Program-made: the position numbers and the translations under genes | The notes under the pieces: generated by a model | Database searches by the model: none | Seen by the model: only the letters and a program-made list of their open reading frames with translations | Told to the model about the DNA's origin: nothing | In this document: one piece after another, positions 8,177 through 16,806 of the stretch | Layout: the number at the start of each line of letters is the position of its first letter | Position numbering within the stretch: the stretch's first letter is position 1 | From: Bacteroidota bacterium | Lineage (GTDB): Bacteria; Bacteroidota; Ignavibacteria; Ignavibacteriales; Melioribacteraceae | DNA: 26,760 nucleotides | Assembly (NCBI GenBank): GCA_021812745.1 | Contig: JAKAMS010000002.1 | Coordinates: 1-26,760 of the forward strand | Direction of reading: 5' to 3'

Positions 8177-8721
8177 AAAAGTTTCTCCAATATATCGTCA
8201 ACGTTAATTTCAGTTTGATCGTCTTGATCGGTCCGTTCTTTTATAACTTCTTTTTTCTTAGGACGAGTCTCGATATTCTGCATATTCATTTCGAGAAAAC
8301 TCGATTGTGTATCCAGCATTGCTTTCAGCCGGGCAATCAATAATTTTTTTTCTTCGCGCAATCTCAAAACAGAATCACGAATTGAGTTTGCAGTCTCTTT
8401 TGCTTTTTCAATTATCTGAAGAGATTTAAGCTCTGCCTCTTTAATCATCAGTGCAGTCTGCTTCTTTGCAGATTCCACCGTCTTACTTGTAGATTCGGTC
8501 TGGTTCAACATTGCCTGCTGCAGACTTTTTTCGATACGCTTAAATTCTTTTAACTGATCTTCCTGGTGTTCAATTTCGGCTTTCAATTTTTCGTTTTCGT
8601 TTTGAAGAATTTCAAATTCGTCGGATAGTTTTTCGAGAAATGCTTTTACTTCATCACGATCGAAACCGCGAACGGTCCGGTTGAATTCTTGATTCTTAAT
8701 GCCAAACGGTGTGAACTTCAT
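8173..8721 (-). CDS. divIVA: DivIVA-domain coiled-coil protein
   Basis: DivIVA-type proteins recognise negatively curved membrane at poles and septa and act as scaffolds for growth or division partners. The N-terminal 60 residues match the DivIVA lipid-binding domain: KFTPFGIKNQEF, VRGFDRDEVKAFLEKLSDEF. This is followed by a long coiled coil (about 36-130) with heptad-spaced Leu/Ile/Ala. A charged, less ordered tail ends in INVDDILEKLL. The 182 residues are close to the 164 of Bacillus DivIVA. It follows yggS by 33 bases and overlaps the next gene by ATGA. In Firmicutes divIVA lies in the same neighbourhood (yggS homologue upstream, ileS downstream), which supports the name. No other division gene is present in the window, so its precise role in this probably Gram-negative cell is inferred. 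Confidence 0.9.
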   Translation of the reverse strand: MKFTPFGIKNQEFNRTVRGFDRDEVKAFLEKLSDEFEILQNENEKLKAEIEHQEDQLKEFKRIEKSLQQAMLNQTESTSKTVESAKKQTALMIKEAELKSLQIIEKAKETANSIRDSVLRLREEKKLLIARLKAMLDTQSSFLEMNMQNIETRPKKKEVIKERTDQDDQTEINVDDILEKLL

Positions 8722-8754
8722 CTCTTCACGAATTTATTAATAATTTCTAATTGT

Positions 8755-9429
8755 TTACCTGCTGCCAAAAATTGCTGTCCCTATTCTAATCATTGTCGCG
8801 CCTTCTTCAATTGCTATATGGTAATCGTTAGTCATCCCCATCGAAAGTTCAGTTAACATGTAGCCATTATTAGTTAACTTATCTTTTATTTCTCTTAGTT
8901 TGATGAAACAATTCCGGACAATATTTATGTCGTCTGTGTACGGCGCCATCGTCATTAATCCGGTCAGATTCAAATTAGAACTTTCCTTACAAAACTCAGC
9001 GACTTCAAAAATTTCTTTTTCGTTATCAAGACCGAGTTTAGCGGTCTCGCCGGAAGTCTTTATTTCAAGAAGAACTTTTTGTTTTTTATTGATTTGTTCA
9101 GCTTTACGGTTAATTTCATCGGCTAATTTAATTGAATCTACCGCGTGAATATAATCAGCCGAATTAATAACATATTTTATTTTGTTCGTTTGAAGATGAC
9201 CGATAAAATGCCATCGGAAATCTCCTTTAATCAACTCAGATTTGTCTCTAAGTTCTTGAGCTTTATTCTCTCCGAGTTCGTTGAGACCGTAGTTAAGAAC
9301 TTCTTTAATAACTTCAACCGGCTGAGTTTTACTAACGGCAATCAGCTTAATTTCAGAACGATTCCTTCCGCATTTAAGGCAGATTTCCTCAATCCTATCT
9401 TCAAGTTTTTTAAGATTTTCTGAAATCAT
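8755..9429 (-). CDS. yggS: YggS/PLPBP-family pyridoxal-phosphate homeostasis protein
   Basis: This is a small, non-enzymatic PLP-binding TIM-barrel protein that buffers pyridoxal phosphate and affects amino-acid and keto-acid balance. The PLP lysine is K34 in IAVSKTQP. The family fingerprints GENKAQEL, WHFIGHLQTNK, and the terminal block LSMGMTNDYHIAIEEGATMIRIG are all intact. The 224 residues match the family length. It is the first gene of an eight-gene minus-strand block and has a promoter at 9449-9477, only about 13-20 bases upstream. The leader is very short and lacks an obvious Shine-Dalgarno site, so initiation may be near-leaderless. The equivalent gene in Bacillus (ylmE) also heads the run leading to divIVA and ileS. 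Identification is secure. Confidence 0.95.
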   Translation of the reverse strand: MISENLKKLEDRIEEICLKCGRNRSEIKLIAVSKTQPVEVIKEVLNYGLNELGENKAQELRDKSELIKGDFRWHFIGHLQTNKIKYVINSADYIHAVDSIKLADEINRKAEQINKKQKVLLEIKTSGETAKLGLDNEKEIFEVAEFCKESSNLNLTGLMTMAPYTDDINIVRNCFIKLREIKDKLTNNGYMLTELSMGMTNDYHIAIEEGATMIRIGTAIFGSR

Positions 9430-9448
9430 TGCTAAAAATTAGGGTGAA

Positions 9449-9477
9449 AATGTATCTTATTGAGTTATAAAAGTCAA
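9449..9477 (-). promoter_or_regulatory. Sigma70-type promoter for the yggS-to-rluD block
   Basis: On the minus strand TTGACT (9472-9477) and TACATT (9449-9454) are separated by exactly 17 bases, a close match to the TTGACA/TATAAT consensus. The predicted transcription start is near 9442, leaving a 5' leader of about 13 bases before the yggS ATG. It lies between the nrdJ terminator and yggS, where a promoter is expected. Confidence 0.65.
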
Positions 9478-9503
9478 CGTATTCACATCTCAAATATAAC
9501 GAA

Positions 9504-9528
9504 AAAGGGACTAAGCTTTAGTCCCTTT
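9504..9528 (-). terminator. Rho-independent terminator of nrdJ
   Basis: There is an 11-bp perfect stem (9504-9514 pairing with 9518-9528) with a 3-base loop. Read on the minus strand it is followed directly by a short T run. It lies about 36 bases after the nrdJ stop codon and ahead of the yggS promoter. Confidence 0.8.
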
Positions 9529-9564
9529 CTCGTAGTTTGCAATATTAGTTTTCGGCTGTAAAAA

Positions 9565-12500
9565 TCAACTACATCCTGTAGTTGCGCCGCATGTAGTACA
9601 TTTGAGACAAGTGCCGTTGCGAACCATTGTCATACTTTGGCATTCAGGGCAAATATCTCCTGTATAGCCGCGTTCTCTTGCTTTCATAACACTTTGATGA
9701 AGTGTAATGGCTTTGGCTCTTTGATCTTTCGAGGTTTCTACAAAAGATTTTTCAACTAGATCTTTATGATTGTCTAATTCAATCATTCTTTCGCTAATAA
9801 CCTCTTCACTTTCAAAATCCGGTTCTACAACGGAGCGGTGATCAATCTTTTTTACTATCTCTGCTTCTTCAACATGAGACAAATCATTTCTTCCAAGATA
9901 AGTAACGGCAAGTTCTCTAAAGATGTAGTCAATTACAGAAGTTGCCATCTTTATTCTGCTGTGACCTGAAACGACGCCGCTTGGTTCAAAACGAGTGAAG
10001 ACAAATGCATCAACAAATTCTTCTAGAGGAACGCCGTGCTGCAAACCTAATGAAATAGAGATCGCAAAACAGTTCAGCAAACTTCTGAAAGCCGCACCTT
10101 CTTTGTGCATGTCTATAAATACTTCACCTATTTGACCATTTTCATATTCACCGGTTCTAACGTAAACTGTTTGACCGTTGATTTTAACTTTTTGTGTATA
10201 GCCGGTTCTGCGGTCCGGTAATCTTCTTCTTTTGGCAATGTATCTGTGAATAATTCTTTCTGCAATTTTCACAATATCATTTTCTTCTTTCTTTTCCATC
10301 AAGTCTTCAACTTCTTCATCTGTCATTGTGTTTAGAGGTTGAGAAAGTTTAGAGCCATCACGGTAAAGAGCATTTGCTTTTGTTCCGAGTTTCCATGATT
10401 GCAGGTATGCATATTTAATATCTTCAATTGTAGCGTTGTTAGGCAAATTGATTGTTTTAGAAATAGCGCCTGAGATGAATGGCTGAGCTGCAGCCATCAT
10501 ATAAATGTGTGCATCTGCTTTGATATAGCGCGAACCCTTCTTTCCACATTTGTTGGCGCAATCAAAAACCGGGTAATGTTCGTGTTTTAGGAATGGTGCG
10601 CCTTCAATTGTCATTGTTCCGCATACGTAATCGTTTGCAGAAGCGATTTCTTCTTTTGAAAATCCGAGTTCGGAAAGGACATCAAAATTGAAATCGTTAA
10701 TTTGTTCATCTGTGAAGCCGAGATTGCTTTTCAAAAAGCGGTCACCGAGAGTAAATTTATTGAATGCAAAACTCAATTCGAAAACAGCAGGCAGAATTGC
10801 TTCAAGCTTGTTGAGTACTTCTTCGTTAAAACCTTTTACCTTCAGCGATTCATGGTTAATGTGCGGGCAACCGATTAATGTTCCGGCTCCTTTTGCATAC
10901 TTAATAATTTCCCTGCTTTGATCTTCGTTGTAACCTAATCTCTTGAGCGCTGGCGGAATTGACTGATTAATAATTTTGAAATAACCGCCGCCGGCAAGTT
11001 TTTTAAATTTCACAAGTGCGAAGTCCGGCTCTATTCCGGTTGTATCGCAATCCATTACAAGTCCAATTGTTCCTGTTGGAGCTATTACTGTAACTTGAGC
11101 ATTCCGGAAACCAAATTTTTCTCCAAATTCCAGCGCAAGATCTGCATCTTCGCGAGCTGCTTTCAATAAATCAGATGGGCAGAATTCCGGATTTATTCCC
11201 ATCGGGTAAATTGATAATCCTTCATACTCTTCTTTAGGCACATTATAAGACGCGCGTTTATGATTACGAATTACACGCAACATGGCTTCTTCATTTTCTT
11301 TGTAACGCGGGAATGAGCCAAGTTCTTTAGACATTTCCGCAGATGTTGCATAAGAACGCATATGCATAATTCCGGTAAGAGCGCCGCATATTGCGTATGC
11401 TTCTTTACTTTCGTATGAAATGCCTTGACGCATCAGCAAAGAACCGAGATTTGCGTACCCGAGACCAAGAGTTCTATATTCATAACTTCTTTGTGCAATT
11501 TCTTTGCTAGGATACTGAGCCATCAATACACTTATCTCTAAAACGATTGTCCATAATCTTGTTGCATGACGGTATGCTTCTATATCAAATACTTGAGTAT
11601 CATCGTTATAAAATTTCACAAGATTCAGAGATGCAAGATTACAAGCAGTATCATCGAGAAACATATATTCGCTGCAAGGATTTGAAGCACGTATAGAACC
11701 TTCCGCCGGGCAGGTATGCCATTCATTAATAGTTGTGTCGTATTGAAGTCCCGGATCTGCGCTTGACCATGCCGCATAAGCGATATCTTCCCAAAGCTCT
11801 TTTGCATTTAAAGACTTAGATGGCTTTGGTGCTCGACCATCTTTTTTTGCTTTTTTCTTTTCTGTTCTCCAATACAAATTCCAACTGCCGTCATTAATCA
11901 CAGCCTGCATAAAATCATTTGTAACTCGAACAGAGTTGTTTGAATTCTGTCCGGAGACAGTTAGATACGCTTCGGAGTTCCAATCCTCATCATAAACCGG
12001 AACTTCAATTGAATGAAAACCGAGCTTAGCAAGTTTGATTACACGGTCAATATAATTTTCCGGAACACTCATCTTGCGCGCTTCAATGATTGCTTTACGC
12101 AATCTCAAATTTGTTTTTTTACTGAAGCGGTCGTTTTCCGGATGTTCATCAAAACATGCTTTGATAATATTATTGAGATGAAAATTTAAAATCTTAGAAC
12201 CGGAAACAAGTGCCGCTACTTTTTGTTCTTCAACAACTTTCCAATTAATAAACTCTTCAATATCCGGATGATCAATATCGAGCGTTACCATTTTAGCCGC
12301 TCGGCGGGTTGTTCCGCCGGATTTAATTGCACCTGCTGAACGATCACCAATCTTTAAGAACGACATTAAACCTGAAGATTTTCCTCCGCCGCTTAAAGGT
12401 TCGTTAAGGCCGCGCAATTCGGAAAAGTTTGATCCGGTTCCGGAACCATATTTAAATAAACGAGCTTCGCGAACCCATAGGTCCATTATTCCGCCTTCGT

Positions 12501-13125
12501 TTACCAGATCATCTTTAACGGATTGAATGAAGCATGCATGCGGCTGGGGATGAGTGTATGCATCATCAGAAAAAGTAAGTTTGCCTGTTTGATAATCAAC
12601 ATAATAATGCCCTTGTGACGGTCCATTAATACCGTACGCCCAATTTAATCCTGTATTAAACCACTGAGGAGAATTAGGGGCGGCATATTGAACTGCGAGC
12701 ATATAAACATGTTCATCATAAAATGCTTTTGCATCTTCTTCGGTATCAAAATATTTTGCTTTCCATCCCCAGTAAGTCCATGTACCTGCAAGACGGTAAA
12801 AAACTTGACGTGCATCAGTTTCCGAACCGAACCTTTCTTTCTCGGAAAGTTCTTCTAATTTTTTATCTGCTGCAGATGGCTGAAGCCAAACCGGAACTCC
12901 GGCTTCTTCAACTTTTGCTAATAGTTTAGGAACACCTGCTTTGCGAAAATATTTTTGTGCGAGAACATCAGTCGCTACTTGCGACCAATCTTTTGGAACA
13001 TGCACGTCTTCCATTCTGAATACAATTGAGCCGTCAGGGTTTTTTATTTCCGATGTTCTTTTAACAAACTCAATTGATTCGAGCGGATCTTTATCCGCAG
13101 AAGTGAAAAGACGATTTATTTTCAT
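9565..13125 (-). CDS. nrdJ: Class II (adenosylcobalamin-dependent) ribonucleoside-diphosphate reductase
   Basis: NrdJ reduces ribonucleotides to deoxyribonucleotides using adenosylcobalamin for radical formation and works with or without oxygen. The 1186 residues match the long, zinc-ribbon-ended NrdJ family. Seen are [13 protein letters not shown] (glycine-rich segment near 230), and the active-site motif [12 protein letters not shown] with N482, C484 and E486. Further on are [22 protein letters not shown] (phosphate-binding loop region), and a C-terminal CPEC...CLKCTTCG cluster before the final GCS. That cluster carries the redox cysteines that relay electrons from thioredoxin or a similar donor. 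ATG at 13125 has GGAG seven bases upstream. It is a single-gene unit with its own terminator. No class I or III reductase is in this window. I saw no B12-riboswitch-like structure in its 278-base upstream region, so cobalamin control at that level is not supported. Confidence 0.96.
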   Translation of the reverse strand: MKINRLFTSADKDPLESIEFVKRTSEIKNPDGSIVFRMEDVHVPKDWSQVATDVLAQKYFRKAGVPKLLAKVEEAGVPVWLQPSAADKKLEELSEKERFGSETDARQVFYRLAGTWTYWGWKAKYFDTEEDAKAFYDEHVYMLAVQYAAPNSPQWFNTGLNWAYGINGPSQGHYYVDYQTGKLTFSDDAYTHPQPHACFIQSVKDDLVNEGGIMDLWVREARLFKYGSGTGSNFSELRGLNEPLSGGGKSSGLMSFLKIGDRSAGAIKSGGTTRRAAKMVTLDIDHPDIEEFINWKVVEEQKVAALVSGSKILNFHLNNIIKACFDEHPENDRFSKKTNLRLRKAIIEARKMSVPENYIDRVIKLAKLGFHSIEVPVYDEDWNSEAYLTVSGQNSNNSVRVTNDFMQAVINDGSWNLYWRTEKKKAKKDGRAPKPSKSLNAKELWEDIAYAAWSSADPGLQYDTTINEWHTCPAEGSIRASNPCSEYMFLDDTACNLASLNLVKFYNDDTQVFDIEAYRHATRLWTIVLEISVLMAQYPSKEIAQRSYEYRTLGLGYANLGSLLMRQGISYESKEAYAICGALTGIMHMRSYATSAEMSKELGSFPRYKENEEAMLRVIRNHKRASYNVPKEEYEGLSIYPMGINPEFCPSDLLKAAREDADLALEFGEKFGFRNAQVTVIAPTGTIGLVMDCDTTGIEPDFALVKFKKLAGGGYFKIINQSIPPALKRLGYNEDQSREIIKYAKGAGTLIGCPHINHESLKVKGFNEEVLNKLEAILPAVFELSFAFNKFTLGDRFLKSNLGFTDEQINDFNFDVLSELGFSKEEIASANDYVCGTMTIEGAPFLKHEHYPVFDCANKCGKKGSRYIKADAHIYMMAAAQPFISGAISKTINLPNNATIEDIKYAYLQSWKLGTKANALYRDGSKLSQPLNTMTDEEVEDLMEKKEENDIVKIAERIIHRYIAKRRRLPDRRTGYTQKVKINGQTVYVRTGEYENGQIGEVFIDMHKEGAAFRSLLNCFAISISLGLQHGVPLEEFVDAFVFTRFEPSGVVSGHSRIKMATSVIDYIFRELAVTYLGRNDLSHVEEAEIVKKIDHRSVVEPDFESEEVISERMIELDNHKDLVEKSFVETSKDQRAKAITLHQSVMKARERGYTGDICPECQSMTMVRNGTCLKCTTCGATTGCS

Positions 13126-13206
13126 TAATAACTCCGTTCTTAAAAAAGCATTTTAAAAAATTTGTCTATTTTAAAGTTGTAAATGATTTTAGTTTTAGGG
13201 GATTTT

Positions 13207-13230
13207 TTTCGTCCCTTGCCGAGGACGAAA
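13207..13230. repeat. Palindromic hairpin in the nrdJ-malQ divergent region
   Basis: There is an 8-bp perfect stem (TTTCGTCC at 13207-13214 with GGACGAAA at 13223-13230) around an 8-base loop. It lies in the 278-base region between divergent nrdJ and malQ. Neither strand has a T run after the stem, so it does not look like a terminator. It could be a REP-like palindrome or a regulatory site in the nrdJ leader. The rest of this region is AT-rich with no other gene. Confidence 0.5.
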
Positions 13231-13371
13231 CAACATAACCAAAAAAAATTGTTTAAGCAATTAGTTGAATAATATTTTTATAATTACTCAAATGATGTAT
13301 CACTTGTTCATTTGCAAGTTAATGAAATATTGTAGCAAGTAAATATTGTTTTTTTGTTTTATTTTTTTATA

Positions 13372-13387
13372 TGCGATTTAGATCACA
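13372..13387 (+). promoter_or_regulatory. CRP/FNR-family-like palindrome upstream of malQ
   Basis: The 16-base site TGCGATTTAGATCACA fits the CRP consensus TGTGA-N6-TCACA with one mismatch. It ends 16 bases before the malQ ATG, just upstream of its AGAGG ribosome-binding site. If used, this close position would suit repression or a site overlapping the promoter. It was found by eye only and such matches occur by chance. Confidence 0.3.
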
Positions 13388-13403
13388 ATAATGAGAGGAA
13401 TAA

Positions 13404-14942
13404 ATGAAAATTGAACGATCAGCTGGAATTCTGCTTCACCCTACTTCACTACCCGGAAAATTTGGGATTGGAGATCTTGGACCAAACGCTTTTGAGTTCG
13501 TAGAATTCTTAAAAAAAGCAGGACAGACGTTATGGCAGGTGTTTCCGCTTGGTCCTACAGGATATGGCGATTCACCCTATCAATGTTTCTCTGCTTTCGC
13601 CGGAAATCCGCTTCTGATCAGCCCGGAATTATTGCATAAAGACGGCTTGTTAGATGATAATGAACTGCATGATAATATACCAAATTACGATTCTCACAAA
13701 ATTGATTTTGGCTCGGTCATAAACTACAAATATTCTTTACTCCGAAAAGCATTTAATAATTTTAAAAAGAAGAATGTACAATTTGAAAATGAATGCGGCG
13801 CATTCTGTGAAAAAAATAATTTTTGGTTAGATGATTATTCGCTGTTTATGGCGGCTAAACAATTCCATGGAGGAATTTTATGGACTCAATGGGATCCGAC
13901 AATCGCACTAAGAAAAAATATTCCGGAATGGAAGAATAAATTAAAAGATGAAATTGAATTTCAAAAATTTCTTCAATTCACTTTTGATAAACAATGGACT
14001 GACCTGAAAATCTTTGCAAACAACAATGGAATAAAAATTATTGGAGATATGCCAATCTTCATAGCTTATGACAGTGCAGACTTATGGGCAAACAAAGAAT
14101 TGTTCACAGTACGTGAAGATGGATCGTTGGAATTTGTTGCCGGAGTTCCGCCGGATTATTTCAGCGCAACCGGACAGCTTTGGGGCAATCCGCTTTACAA
14201 GTGGAAAGAGATGGAGAAAGATAATTTTGCGTGGTGGCGGAAAAGAATATCAAAACTTTTTGAGATGGCAGACATTCTAAGAATAGATCACTTCCGCGGA
14301 TTTGATGCTTACTGGGAAATTCCCGGAGACGCAAAAACAGCAATACAAGGACGTTGGGTTAAAGCTCCGGGCGAAAAATTATTTAATTCAATAAAAAAAT
14401 TTCTGGGCGACCTTCCAATCATTGCCGAAGATCTTGGAGTAATTACAGACTCTGTTGAAGCTCTGCGCGATAATTTCGATTTCCCTGGAATAAAAATTTT
14501 GCAATTTGGTCTTGGCGTTGACGGCGATAAAAAATTCTTGCCGCATAATCACATTAAAAATTGCGTTGTTCATACCGGTTCACATGATAATGAAACGACA
14601 CTCGGATTTCTTACAACAGAAAAGAATAAAAATTCCGGCATCTATGAATGGGCACAAAAATATTTTAATTACTACGGCGATAACCTTACATATGAATTGA
14701 TAAGATCCGCTTATGCTTCTGTTGCAAATATTTGTGTTATTCCAATGCAGGATATTTTGAATCTGAATAATGAAGCGCGTATGAACTTACCGGGTACTTT
14801 AGGAGGCAATTGGACTTGGCGATTTACATGGGACCAAATTTCAGATGGTATTGCCGATCATTATAAAACAATGTGCGTAATGTTTGAGCGCCCTCCTCTA
14901 AAGAAAAATGAAAACGCAAAAATAATTGTTGATGAAGAATAA
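13404..14942 (+). CDS. malQ: 4-alpha-glucanotransferase (amylomaltase, GH77)
   Basis: MalQ transfers alpha-1,4-glucan segments between maltodextrins in maltose or glycogen metabolism. The 512 residues match the short bacterial (Thermus-like) GH77 form without N-terminal extensions. The start SAGILLHPTSLPGKFGIGDLG and GPTGYGDSPYQ (donor-site loop) are typical. The three catalytic carboxylates are visible: D295 in LRIDHFRG (nucleophile), E342 in IAEDLG (acid/base) and D395 in TGSHDNETT (stabiliser). AGAGG sits five bases before the ATG at 13404. It appears to be a single-gene unit ended by the palindrome at 14952-14980. A CRP-like site just upstream hints at catabolite control but is weak evidence. 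Identification is secure. Confidence 0.96.
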   Translation: MKIERSAGILLHPTSLPGKFGIGDLGPNAFEFVEFLKKAGQTLWQVFPLGPTGYGDSPYQCFSAFAGNPLLISPELLHKDGLLDDNELHDNIPNYDSHKIDFGSVINYKYSLLRKAFNNFKKKNVQFENECGAFCEKNNFWLDDYSLFMAAKQFHGGILWTQWDPTIALRKNIPEWKNKLKDEIEFQKFLQFTFDKQWTDLKIFANNNGIKIIGDMPIFIAYDSADLWANKELFTVREDGSLEFVAGVPPDYFSATGQLWGNPLYKWKEMEKDNFAWWRKRISKLFEMADILRIDHFRGFDAYWEIPGDAKTAIQGRWVKAPGEKLFNSIKKFLGDLPIIAEDLGVITDSVEALRDNFDFPGIKILQFGLGVDGDKKFLPHNHIKNCVVHTGSHDNETTLGFLTTEKNKNSGIYEWAQKYFNYYGDNLTYELIRSAYASVANICVIPMQDILNLNNEARMNLPGTLGGNWTWRFTWDQISDGIADHYKTMCVMFERPPLKKNENAKIIVDEE

Positions 14943-14951
14943 GAATGGACT

Positions 14952-14980
14952 GTTGTGGTCGCAAAATTTGCGACCACAAC
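14952..14980. terminator. Long perfect palindrome, probable terminator of malQ, possibly bidirectional
   Basis: There is a 14-bp perfect inverted repeat (14952-14965 with 14967-14980) around a single central base, ten bases after the malQ stop codon and 11 bases from the gpx stop on the other strand. On the plus strand it is followed by TTTGATAAAATTTATTTT. The minus side has only a weak pyrimidine stretch. The stem is unusually long and perfect for a terminator and could also be a dispersed palindromic element. Confidence 0.7.
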
Positions 14981-14991
14981 TTTGATAAAAT

Positions 14992-15567
14992 TTATTTTGC
15001 CAACTCGTTTTCAATTGCCTTTGTAATCTCTTCGCTTTCCGGTTTTACTTTACTTCTAAATCGGGAGACAATATTTCCGTTTTTATCAATTAAAAACTTT
15101 TCAAAATTCCATTTTATATCGCCCTTCTCTGTAACATTATTGTTGATTAACCGGGCGTAAAGCGGCGATCTTTCATCGCCAAGTACTTTGATTTTGTCGA
15201 AAAGTTTGAAAGTCACATTATACTTTGAACTGCAAAATGTTTTAATCTCTTCGTTGGTGCCGGGCTCTTGTCCGCCAAAATCGTTACATGGAAATGCGAG
15301 AATCTCAAATCCTTTTTCTTTGTATTTATTATAGATTGCTTCCAATCCTTCGTATTGTGGTGTATAACCGCATTTGCTTGCAACATTAACTATCAACAAA
15401 ACTTTCCCTTTGTAATCTGCAAGATTGACTTCTTTCCCGTTCATATCCTTTACAACTATATCTTTAATATCACTACTAGAAGATTCAGTTCCGCTATTCT
15501 TTGCCGATGAATTAAAAGAGAACCCAAGCAAGAACAATAAATATGAAATATATCTAAATGCTTTCAT
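14992..15567 (-). CDS. Glutathione-peroxidase-family thiol peroxidase, exported
   Basis: The family reduces hydroperoxides, and bacterial Cys forms usually take electrons from thioredoxin more than glutathione. Residues 1-22 form a Sec signal peptide (MKAFRYISYLLFLLGF, likely cut after SSA), followed by a Ser-rich linker. That puts the enzyme in the periplasm or outside. The peroxidatic residue is C66 in NVASKCGYTPQY, encoded as TGC and not as a selenocysteine TGA. FPCNDFGGQEPG (C94) and WNFEKFLID supply the rest of the catalytic set. A further Cys112 is present, so the 2-Cys mechanism is plausible. It converges with malQ and follows pta on the same strand after an intergenic palindrome, so it is probably transcribed alone. 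Confidence 0.92.
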   Translation of the reverse strand: MKAFRYISYLLFLLGFSFNSSAKNSGTESSSSDIKDIVVKDMNGKEVNLADYKGKVLLIVNVASKCGYTPQYEGLEAIYNKYKEKGFEILAFPCNDFGGQEPGTNEEIKTFCSSKYNVTFKLFDKIKVLGDERSPLYARLINNNVTEKGDIKWNFEKFLIDKNGNIVSRFRSKVKPESEEITKAIENELAK

Positions 15568-15645
15568 TGCATTCCTTTCTTTGTTTATTTGTAAAACGGT
15601 AATAGAAGAGGTTTAGTTCAATTAATTGGGCATTCCGGAATTAAA

Positions 15646-15675
15646 TGTAAGGGCAGATCAATATCTGCCCTTACA
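15646..15675. repeat. Palindrome between pta and gpx; terminator or dispersed repeat
   Basis: There is a 13-bp perfect stem (15646-15658 with 15663-15675) around a CAAT loop, built on GTAAGGGCAGAT. It lies 10 bases after the pta stop. On the minus strand only ATTTAATT follows the stem, so termination of pta is plausible but not strong. The arm composition looks like small palindromic elements that recur in many genomes, which is an impression and not a search result. Confidence 0.6.
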
Positions 15676-15685
15676 CAAAAAAACA

Positions 15686-16669
15686 TTAATCAGCAGCTAA
15701 GCAAGCAATAGCGGCAGTATTGACAATATCATCAACACTGCAGCCGCGGCTAAGATCGAAGAATGGTTTCTTCAATCCTTGATTTATAGGACCAACAGCT
15801 TCAGCGCCGCCGAGCCGTTGTGCAATTTTGTATCCGATATTACCGGCATTCAAATCCGGGAAGACTAAAACATTTGCTCTGCCGGCTACTTTACTATCCG
15901 GTGCTTTTTTCTTTCCAACTCCGGCAACAATAGCAGCATCAAACTGAAGTTCGCCATCAACATTTAAGTCGGGTCGTTTTTGCTGAACTAACTTTGTTGC
16001 CTCACGGACTTTATCAACCATCTCATGTTCGGCGCTTCCTTTGGTGGAAAATGAAAGCATAGCAATGTATGGTTCTTCTCCGGTAAGTTTTTTATGATTG
16101 TCTGCTGTTGAGATTGCAATATCAGCTAGTTGCTTCGCATCCGGATTCGGATTAACAGCACAATCTGCAAAACTATAAACTGCTTTTGGAAAAACCATTA
16201 AAAAGAAACTGGATACAATTGAAATTCCCTCCTTCATACCCACACAAAAGATTGATGCACGCATAACATCTGCCGTTGTTGCAAATGAACCAGATACACT
16301 GCCGTCTGCCATTCCGTTGCTGACCATCATACCGCCGAAGAAAAGATCGCGCCTCATAGTTTCTCGGGCTTGTTCAACAGTTACTCCTTTGTGTTTGCGT
16401 AAATTGAAAAAAATGTTTGTAAAGTCGCTCAGTTTGTCGCTCTTGTCGGGATCAATAATTCGAATGCCTTGAAGGTTAACACCATTTTTTTTTGCATCGT
16501 TTCTAATTTTCTCTTCGTTGCCAAGCGTAATTACAGAAGCGATTTTTTGTTGAGTTAAAATCTCAGCCGCTTTCAAAACTCTTTCATCGTGAGACTCAGG
16601 AAGTACAATTGTCTTTTTCCGTTGAGCTGCTTTAGATCTGATCTGGTTAAGTAATTCCATCTCTGCCAT
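15686..16669 (-). CDS. pta: Phosphate acetyltransferase (phosphotransacetylase)
   Basis: Pta interconverts acetyl-CoA and acetyl phosphate, the first step of ATP-yielding acetate formation with acetate kinase. The 327 residues match the short, single-domain Pta. Seen are IVLPESHDERVLKAA near the N terminus, MADGSVSGSFATTADVMR (CoA/phosphate site, about 120-137), DCAVNPNPDAKQLADIA, MLSFSTKGS, and the C-terminal block GELQFDAAIV followed by AGRANVLVFPDLNAGN. Together these separate it from phosphotransbutyrylase. ATG at 16669 has GGA eight bases upstream, and a second ATG at 16660 is possible. No ackA is adjacent in the window. It is divergent from the AI-2E-family gene across a 137-base gap with no clear promoter by eye. 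It fits a fermentative metabolism together with hydF. Confidence 0.94.
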   Translation of the reverse strand: MAEMELLNQIRSKAAQRKKTIVLPESHDERVLKAAEILTQQKIASVITLGNEEKIRNDAKKNGVNLQGIRIIDPDKSDKLSDFTNIFFNLRKHKGVTVEQARETMRRDLFFGGMMVSNGMADGSVSGSFATTADVMRASIFCVGMKEGISIVSSFFLMVFPKAVYSFADCAVNPNPDAKQLADIAISTADNHKKLTGEEPYIAMLSFSTKGSAEHEMVDKVREATKLVQQKRPDLNVDGELQFDAAIVAGVGKKKAPDSKVAGRANVLVFPDLNAGNIGYKIAQRLGGAEAVGPINQGLKKPFFDLSRGCSVDDIVNTAAIACLAAD

Positions 16670-16806
16670 AATAATATTCCAATATTGTTAAAAAATTCAC
16701 TACAAATATATGTAATTCCTCAAAGTCAGTTCACCGAAATTTTAGACTAATTACGATTCAAATTGAATTTTTCGTTTGAAATAGGAATATTGAAGTGGAG
16801 ATAATT

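Noticed and set aside
13126..13403. Possible cobalamin riboswitch upstream of nrdJ
   Set aside because: I looked for a B12-box-like conserved core and multi-stem layout and saw only one short hairpin in AT-rich sequence.
16785..16790. Promoter-like TTGAAT-17-AATATT before the AI-2E-family gene
   Set aside because: The -10 matches poorly and the start would fall on the ribosome-binding site.
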